DNA of 64,000 nucleotides, from NCBI GenBank assembly GCA_036265535.1, contig DATAOV010000089.1:1-64000 (forward strand). The letters run 5' to 3'. This DNA is from AC-32 sp036265535 (lineage in GTDB: Bacteria; Actinomycetota; Thermoleophilia; Gaiellales; Gaiellaceae). The stretch's first letter is position 1; each line of letters opens with the position of its first letter. A model generated the notes under the pieces. That model was not told where the DNA came from, searched no databases, and saw nothing but the letters and a program-made list of their open reading frames with translations. Shown here piece by piece: positions 59,479 to 64,000 of this stretch. A program made the position numbers and the translations under genes.

Positions 59479-60678
59479 CTAGGCAGGCACGATCGGCGCG
59501 TCGGGCGGCGCCTCGGGCGCGGACTCCGAGCCCACCTCCGGTACCGCGGCTGCAGCGTGGGCCCTCGTCAGGTCTCGCATGATGTGCACGACGGCGGAGG
59601 CTAGCGGAGCCGCCAGGACGAGCCCGAGCATTCCGAAGATGCAGCCGGCGCCGATTGTGAGCACGAGCACGGCGAGCGGGTGCAGGTTCAGGGCGGCGCC
59701 CATCGCGAAGGGCTGGACGAGGTTCTGGAGCAGCCCGTTGGCCAGGATGACGACCAGGAGCATGACCAGGGCGACGGTGGTTCCCTTGGCCCCGAGCGCG
59801 ATCAGGACGGCGAAGGCTCCTGCGACGAACGCACCGACATACGGGACGTACGCAGTAACGAAGGTGACGATCCCGATCGTGCCGGCGAGCGGCACTCCGA
59901 GCACGAGCGCCGCGAGTCCGACGACGACGCCGTTGAACGCCGCCACGATCGTGACGCCGAGGAAGTAGCCCCGCAGCGACCTGATGACGCCACCGGTTAT
60001 CAACTGCCCCACCGGAGGCGGCACCCCGAGGTGGCGGTCGACCCAGCGCCGCATCGATGGGCCGTCCTTCATGATGAAGAAGAGGCTCAGGAGCGCGAAC
60101 GAGAGGGCGAAGGCGACGGAGGTGAGCCCCTCGATGCCGTTGATCACACCCTTCGTGAGGGTCGAGATGATCTTCGGGACGTCGGCCTCGACGCTTGACT
60201 TCGCGCTCGATGAGCCGGACTTGTCGACGCCGAGATCGTTGAGCCACCCCTCCGCCTTGCCGGCGGCCGCCTTGACGTTCTCCGATATCGCTCCTTCCTG
60301 CGAGGTGATCCCCCCGATCACGATCACGAGCACGAACGCTGCAATCGCCGCGAGCCCGAGCAGCACTAGCCCGGCGGCCGCGGCTCGCGGCATGTGCCGA
60401 TCAAGCACGCCGACGAGGGGCATCGAGACCGTCGCAACGATCGTCCCCGCCACCACCGGCCCGACGATCGTGTAGGTGGCCCCGAGCAACCAGATGAAGG
60501 CGGCCGTCAGAGCGAGGAACCCGACAAGCAGCCACGAGGTCCGGCCCAGGTCTCGCAGCCAGCGCGGCGCGGAGAACACCGTGGCGAGCTCCCCGGCATC
60601 CGTCGCCGCGAGCTCGAACGGAGCCGGCTCCACCCGGGCAGCGTTCTCCTTCCTCCTGAGGTGCCTCAGGAAGTCCAC
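59479..60678 (-). CDS. AI-2E-family transporter
   Basis: A 399-aa membrane protein of the AI-2 exporter/TqsA (UPF0118) family with about eight TM helices. The GGVIRSLRGYFLGVTIVAAFNGVVVGLAALVLGVPLAG block and the P-rich VTAYVPYVGAFVAGAFAVLIAL region are typical. Members export signals or act as Na+/H+ antiporters. The GTG start shares a base with the stop of the upstream GAP-family gene, so both are co-translated. Confidence 0.9.
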   Translation of the reverse strand: MDFLRHLRRKENAARVEPAPFELAATDAGELATVFSAPRWLRDLGRTSWLLVGFLALTAAFIWLLGATYTIVGPVVAGTIVATVSMPLVGVLDRHMPRAAAAGLVLLGLAAIAAFVLVIVIGGITSQEGAISENVKAAAGKAEGWLNDLGVDKSGSSSAKSSVEADVPKIISTLTKGVINGIEGLTSVAFALSFALLSLFFIMKDGPSMRRWVDRHLGVPPPVGQLITGGVIRSLRGYFLGVTIVAAFNGVVVGLAALVLGVPLAGTIGIVTFVTAYVPYVGAFVAGAFAVLIALGAKGTTVALVMLLVVILANGLLQNLVQPFAMGAALNLHPLAVLVLTIGAGCIFGMLGLVLAAPLASAVVHIMRDLTRAHAAAAVPEVGSESAPEAPPDAPIVPA

Positions 60679-61355
60679 TACGTGCTCAACCCGGCTATCG
60701 CGTCACCGATCAGCTTGAAGCCGAGGATAAGGAGGAGGACGGACATGATCGCGGCATTGTGGGCTGCCATCCACACCTTCAGGTCGTCCAGGATCCGCGC
60801 TGCTCGATCGCCGAGGGTGAGGTAGATGACCAGGGGCGCCAGGATCGTCAGTGACCCCAGCGCGATGAAGATCGCCAGCGTTCCCGCTTCCTCGCCGGTC
60901 GAGATGTCCGCCTGGGCGATCGCGGCCGCTGCCGCGATGGTGAGCGCGAGGTTCTTGGGATTGAGAGCTGAGAGCAGAAAGCCTGCGGCGAGCGACTTGG
61001 CCGCGGTGAAGCGGTCGATGGCCTGCATCCACTTCGGCATCGCCGCCTCCTGACCGGGGGCGGGGCGCCCACGCCACTGCTTGAGGGCGAGCAGGAGGAA
61101 CAGCGTTCCGAGCACGACCTTGAGAAGGCTCACCCAGGTCTCCGGCTCACCGCTGCCGGTAGTGGCGTTCCCACTCGCGATCGCGAGCATGATCGCCCCG
61201 GCCAAAGTCAGCCCTGCGACCCAACCGATCGCGAACGCGATTCCGTTCCCACGAGCGCGGGGAGTGCCGAGCATCAGCACGATGGCGATGATCGGAACCG
61301 GGCTGATGGCGACGCCGATCGCCAGGGGCAGGATGTCGCCGATCGCTTGGCCCAT
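60678..61355 (-). CDS. GAP (Sap)-family membrane protein
   Basis: A 225-aa protein with six TM helices of the GAP/Sap family, a LysE-superfamily relative. LPLAIGVAISPVPIIAIVLML and LSALNPKNLALTIAAA are diagnostic. In mycobacteria the family takes part in glycopeptidolipid export; here the cargo is unknown. It forms a two-gene operon with the AI-2E transporter. Confidence 0.88.
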   Translation of the reverse strand: MGQAIGDILPLAIGVAISPVPIIAIVLMLGTPRARGNGIAFAIGWVAGLTLAGAIMLAIASGNATTGSGEPETWVSLLKVVLGTLFLLLALKQWRGRPAPGQEAAMPKWMQAIDRFTAAKSLAAGFLLSALNPKNLALTIAAAAAIAQADISTGEEAGTLAIFIALGSLTILAPLVIYLTLGDRAARILDDLKVWMAAHNAAIMSVLLLILGFKLIGDAIAGLST

Positions 61356-61389
61356 TCCCGTCGATCGTTCTCGCGGTCTCGGGCTCGAG

Positions 61390-61410
61390 CATCATCCGGA
61401 CGGGATGATG
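61390..61410. promoter_or_regulatory. 8-5-8 palindrome, copy 2
   Basis: CATCATCC-GGACG-GGATGATG, perfect arms, in the 96-bp divergent gap between the GAP gene (starting at 61355) and the plus-strand gene at 61452. It can control either or both. Confidence 0.55.
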
Positions 61411-61451
61411 TCCACGGCGGCCGACCGGGCCATCGATTTCATCCGGTCGGC

Positions 61452-61988
61452 ATGACGGTCGGTGGGACGTGGCGCGAGACACTTGCTGGGGAAGTGAGCG
61501 GGACCAGCGATCCCCAGGTCGAGCGGATCGACGCGCTGTTCGTCCAGAGCGCGACGGCCTTCTCCAGCGACGCGGGGACGATCACGCTCCACGGCGTGGC
61601 TGACTCGACGGTGTACTTCGCCGACCGGCCGAGGCGCGAGATCGGGCACATCCCGTCTCGCCGCTTCGTCGAGCTGTGGGAAGCCGGAGCCAACCGCTTT
61701 GCGATCGACCCGCCGAACGCCGTGCTGTCCTTCCTGGACGACAACGGGGGCGCGCCCGAGGACGCGGCGGTCGTCCTACGGGAGCCGCGGCTCGAGGACG
61801 GGACCCTCTCCTACACCGTCGAGGTGCTGGAGGGGACGCTCCCGCGGAGCTCGGGCCCTTGCACCCTCTTCATCGACGTGTTCGGCCGCCCGCTGGCTCC
61901 CGCCTCGGGCGCAGGCGAGCAACGCCGGGCGATGGCGAAGCTCGGTTTAGCGCGGAGGCCCAAGGCCGCCGTCGTCAGGCGGCGCTGA
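61452..61988 (+). CDS. Hypothetical cytoplasmic protein
   Basis: A 178-aa soluble protein, no TM helix or signal. Segments such as RIDALFVQSATAFSSDAGTITLHGVAD and VVLREPRLEDGTLSYTVEVLEG suggest a beta-rich fold. It resembles small conserved actinobacterial proteins of unknown function, but I cannot name a family. The ATG at 61452 lies 42 bp after an 8-5-8 palindrome. The 3' end overlaps the convergent flippase-like gene by 42 bp. Confidence 0.75.
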   Translation: MTVGGTWRETLAGEVSGTSDPQVERIDALFVQSATAFSSDAGTITLHGVADSTVYFADRPRREIGHIPSRRFVELWEAGANRFAIDPPNAVLSFLDDNGGAPEDAAVVLREPRLEDGTLSYTVEVLEGTLPRSSGPCTLFIDVFGRPLAPASGAGEQRRAMAKLGLARRPKAAVVRRR

Positions 61989-63038
61989 AGCAACCGCAGG
62001 CAGGCGCTGGCGGCGCCAGGTGAGGCCGGCCGCAGCCCCGAGCGCGAGCGTCGGCACGATCGTCAGGAAGCGGTACAGGAGCACGGCCGCGACGACGCCG
62101 GCGTTGTTGCCGCCGAAGCCGACGAGCACCGACGTCAGGCCCAGCTCGACTACACCGAGCCCGCCGGGCGTGATCGGGATCGAGCCGAGCACCCGCGCGA
62201 GCGACCAGCCCGCGAACGCCTCGACCACGGACACCTGGTCAGGGCCGACATCGAGAGCGCGCAGGCACGCGAGCAGCACGAGGAAGACGGACAGCTGCCC
62301 GGCCAGCGTCGCGAGCGTGAGCACGTGCCACCGCCTCCGCAGCAGCCCGATCGCCCGGTTGCGGAAGCGGACGAAGCTCTCTCCCGCCCAGCCGACAGGC
62401 CCGCGGCCGACGATCCGCAGGGCCCGGTTCACCACGCGCGCGGCGAGATCGCCGACCTTCCGCGCCATCTTCGAGCTCGAGAGCGCGGCCGCGAAGGCCG
62501 CTGCTACGGTCACGAACGCGGCGAACCCGATGATGGCGATCGTCTGCAGCGCGGCGCCGCTGCCTCCCGTGAGCGTGAGCAGCGCGAGCGCGAGCGCCGG
62601 GAAGCCGAGGATCGCGAGCTGGTTCCAGATCCCGGTGAGCGTCACGGCCAGCGCCACCTCGTCGGCGTGGAAGCCCCAGGCCAGCAGCATCGCAGCGGAG
62701 ACCCCGACTCCCACGACCGGTCCTCCCGGTGCGAGGTAGGTCCCCGCCGTCGAGGCCTGCGTCACGGTCTCCGCCTGCAGGAAACGAAGGCCGGGCAGCG
62801 CCGCCATCCAGGGGGGAGCGAACGTGACGAGGTTCAGCACGACGGTCGCGAGGAGAATCCCGACCCACGCCCACGAGAGCATCTTCACCTGGTCCCAGAC
62901 CGCGCCGTAGTTGGCGAACTGCGGGAGCACGAAGACGAACGTCCCCACGATCACCGCGATGGCGATGCCGCCCCCGAGGCCGCGTTTCAGCCAGGGTTTC
63001 CAGCCTCGCCCCGCCGGTTCCTTCGCCTCGACGCTCAG
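61947..63038 (-). CDS. Flippase-like YbhN/LPG-synthase-TM family protein
   Basis: A 363-aa membrane protein of the lysylphosphatidylglycerol-synthase TM (UPF0104) family with about eight TM helices. PGLRFLQAETVTQASTAGTYLAPGGPVVGVGVS and SIPITPGGLGVVELGLTSVLVGFGG are diagnostic. No synthase domain follows, so a flippase-like role is likely. There is no ATG, GTG or TTG at the expected N-terminus; a CTG at 63038 overlapping the upstream TGA (CTGA) gives the conserved start SVEAKEPAG. Confidence 0.85.
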   Translation of the reverse strand: MSVEAKEPAGRGWKPWLKRGLGGGIAIAVIVGTFVFVLPQFANYGAVWDQVKMLSWAWVGILLATVVLNLVTFAPPWMAALPGLRFLQAETVTQASTAGTYLAPGGPVVGVGVSAAMLLAWGFHADEVALAVTLTGIWNQLAILGFPALALALLTLTGGSGAALQTIAIIGFAAFVTVAAAFAAALSSSKMARKVGDLAARVVNRALRIVGRGPVGWAGESFVRFRNRAIGLLRRRWHVLTLATLAGQLSVFLVLLACLRALDVGPDQVSVVEAFAGWSLARVLGSIPITPGGLGVVELGLTSVLVGFGGNNAGVVAAVLLYRFLTIVPTLALGAAAGLTWRRQRLPAVASAPPDDGGLGPPR

Positions 63039-63811
63039 CGAACCGTCCCGAAGCCGAGCGTCTCTCCGATTCCGAGCACACGGATCTCGACCTCCGGCGC
63101 GAGCTCGGCGGCGGCCGCGGCGAACTCCCTCGCCGGCCGGTCTCCGAGCGGCGCTCCGAACGGCGTCCGGTACGTGCCCCAGTGAACGGGCACAGCGACC
63201 TTCGGCTGCAGGAGCTGCAGCGCTTCGGCGGCACGACCCGGGTCGAGATGCCCGGCCGGAAGCCTCGACCCCCACCCGCTGACGGGCAGGACCGCGACGT
63301 CCACGGGAGCGAGCTCGGCCATGCCGTCGAAGATGTCCGTATCCCCGGCGAAGTAGACCCGCCTCGAGCCCGCGACGACGTACCCGAGCGCCGCCGAGCG
63401 GCCCGTGAGCGGCCAGCGCCTCGACTCGTGCTCGGCGTGCGTCACCCGGATTGCGACTCCGCCCAGCTCTAGCACTTCGCCGGCGGCCACCTCGCACACG
63501 TGCTCAAACCCTTGTCGTCGCAGGAGCTCTCCCACGCCGTTGGGAACCACGACCGGCACGGAGCGCCCGAGGCTGCGCAGGGACGCCAGGTCGAGGTGGT
63601 CGAAATGAGCATGCGAGACGAGGATCCCGTCGAGAGTGCCGAGTGAGCCCGGATCCACCCCAACCTCCCGGCGTAGGTGCCAGATCCGGCGCCGCAACAC
63701 CGGATCGGTGACGAGCCGCGTGCCGTCGAGTTCGATCACGACGCTGCTGTGCCCCAGCCAGGTGAGCCCGCCCAGAGCACCGATCGAACACCCGGCCGCG
63801 GCCGGGTTCAT
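63035..63811 (-). CDS. MBL-fold metal-dependent hydrolase, UlaG-like
   Basis: A 258-aa metallo-beta-lactamase-fold protein of the UlaG/NAPE-PLD-like group. LTWLGHSSVVIELDG opens the domain, SHAHFDHLDL carries the HxHxDH metal site, YFAGDTDIFDG gives the Asp ligand and VPVHWGTYR the last His. ATG at 63811 is preferred: an upstream in-frame ATG at 63874 would overlap the start codon of the divergent gene. It is coupled to the flippase-like gene by the 4-bp overlap. Confidence 0.88.
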   Translation of the reverse strand: MNPAAAGCSIGALGGLTWLGHSSVVIELDGTRLVTDPVLRRRIWHLRREVGVDPGSLGTLDGILVSHAHFDHLDLASLRSLGRSVPVVVPNGVGELLRRQGFEHVCEVAAGEVLELGGVAIRVTHAEHESRRWPLTGRSAALGYVVAGSRRVYFAGDTDIFDGMAELAPVDVAVLPVSGWGSRLPAGHLDPGRAAEALQLLQPKVAVPVHWGTYRTPFGAPLGDRPAREFAAAAAELAPEVEIRVLGIGETLGFGTVR

Positions 63812-63872
63812 CACCCTCTTCGGATGAGGCCCGGCGGAGGGCTCCAGGTGAGAATCTCCGTCTAGCACGGCC

Positions 63873-64000
63873 ATGACTTCCACCGAACAGCACACTCCCG
63901 AATCGCCCGGCTGGAGCCCGAGGCGCCCGAAGATCAGACCGTTCGCGCTCGCAGTCGCGTGGCTCGTGTCCGCGTCCGCGTTGCTCGTGGCCGCGGAGAT
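63873..64000 (+). CDS. Membrane protein, N-terminal part (cut by window edge)
   Basis: About 42 codons of a gene running off the right edge. A polar N-terminus (MTSTEQHTPESPGWSPRRPK) leads into a hydrophobic helix (IRPFALAVAWLVSASALLVAAE). This resembles the start of actinobacterial phage-holin-family/YvlD-like membrane proteins, but too little is present to be sure. A TAGCAC box lies 4 nt before the ATG. Confidence 0.55.
   Translation, partial: MTSTEQHTPESPGWSPRRPKIRPFALAVAWLVSASALLVAAE

Noticed and set aside
63812..63874. Longer start of the MBL-fold hydrolase at 63874
   Set aside because: It would make its ATG overlap the ATG of the divergent gene and leave no promoter space; the domain begins well with the start at 63811.

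Overview
The window is 64 kb of very GC-rich, gene-dense chromosome. Gene content and codon usage point to an actinomycetote, most likely class Thermoleophilia (Gaiellales/Solirubrobacterales); this assignment is inferred from gene content, not from a marker search. GTG and TTG starts are frequent, many genes overlap by 4 bp (ATGA/GTGA), and several genes appear to be leaderless, with a TANNNT -10 box 6-9 nt before the start codon. I see no rRNA, tRNA, CRISPR array, transposase, integrase or replication origin.

Layout. (1) 1-13.9 kb: a long co-oriented minus-strand housekeeping block, in transcription order murJ, a GNAT acetyltransferase, lepA, hemW, hrcA, dnaJ, prmA, mtaB, a HIT hydrolase, yqeY, phoH, ybeY, a diacylglycerol kinase-PAP2 fusion, cdd, era and deoC (cut by the left edge). 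(2) 14.1-20.1 kb: rpsT (plus) meets the minus operon comEA-comEC-holA, followed by leuS. leuS is preceded by a short leader peptide with two Leu codons and an intrinsic terminator, an apparent attenuator. comEA is preceded by GTCAC repeats spaced 11 bp apart. (3) 20.1-26.3 kb: a cupin, a DMT exporter and a branched-chain amino acid (liv) ABC operon flanked by tandem and dispersed hairpin repeats. (4) 26.3-38 kb: metabolic genes, including a thioredoxin-fold DUF255 protein, a PLP decarboxylase, an HMG-CoA lyase-like enzyme, an F420/PPOX protein, a BNR-repeat protein coupled to a MoaD/ThiS-like protein, and a probable niacin-salvage module (NrtR-like regulator, nicotinamidase-like hydrolase, MFS transporter, Tat-exported class V aminotransferase). 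(5) 37-47.3 kb: sulfite-oxidase-like enzyme, tandem-ATPase/FtsX-type ABC exporter, a membrane cytochrome b-like protein, di-haem cytochrome c with UspA, malate synthase and a small membrane protein operon. (6) 47.3-52.2 kb: NlpC/P60 hydrolase, membrane protein, excisionase-type HTH protein, KhtTU-type K+/H+ antiporter, PepSY-like secreted protein and DedA. (7) 52.2-59.2 kb: a signalling cluster with two NarL-type response regulators, a PAS-LuxR protein, a MASE1 histidine kinase, a MalT-like LuxR ATPase and a small membrane zinc-ribbon protein. (8) 59.2-64 kb: small membrane protein, AI-2E transporter, GAP-family protein, an unknown cytoplasmic protein, a YbhN/LPG-synthase-like flippase, an MBL-fold hydrolase and the start of another membrane protein.

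The most unusual signals are regulatory: the leuS attenuator, the 11-bp iterons before comEA, a shared 8-5-8 palindrome (CATCRTCC-N5-GGATGATG) before two nearby genes, 10-bp CTGC iterons at 48.4 kb, an overlapping bidirectional -10 element in a 20-bp divergent spacer, and hairpin repeats bordering the liv operon. Several very short genes (55-aa zinc ribbon, 29-aa single-TM peptide, 7-aa leader) are also described.
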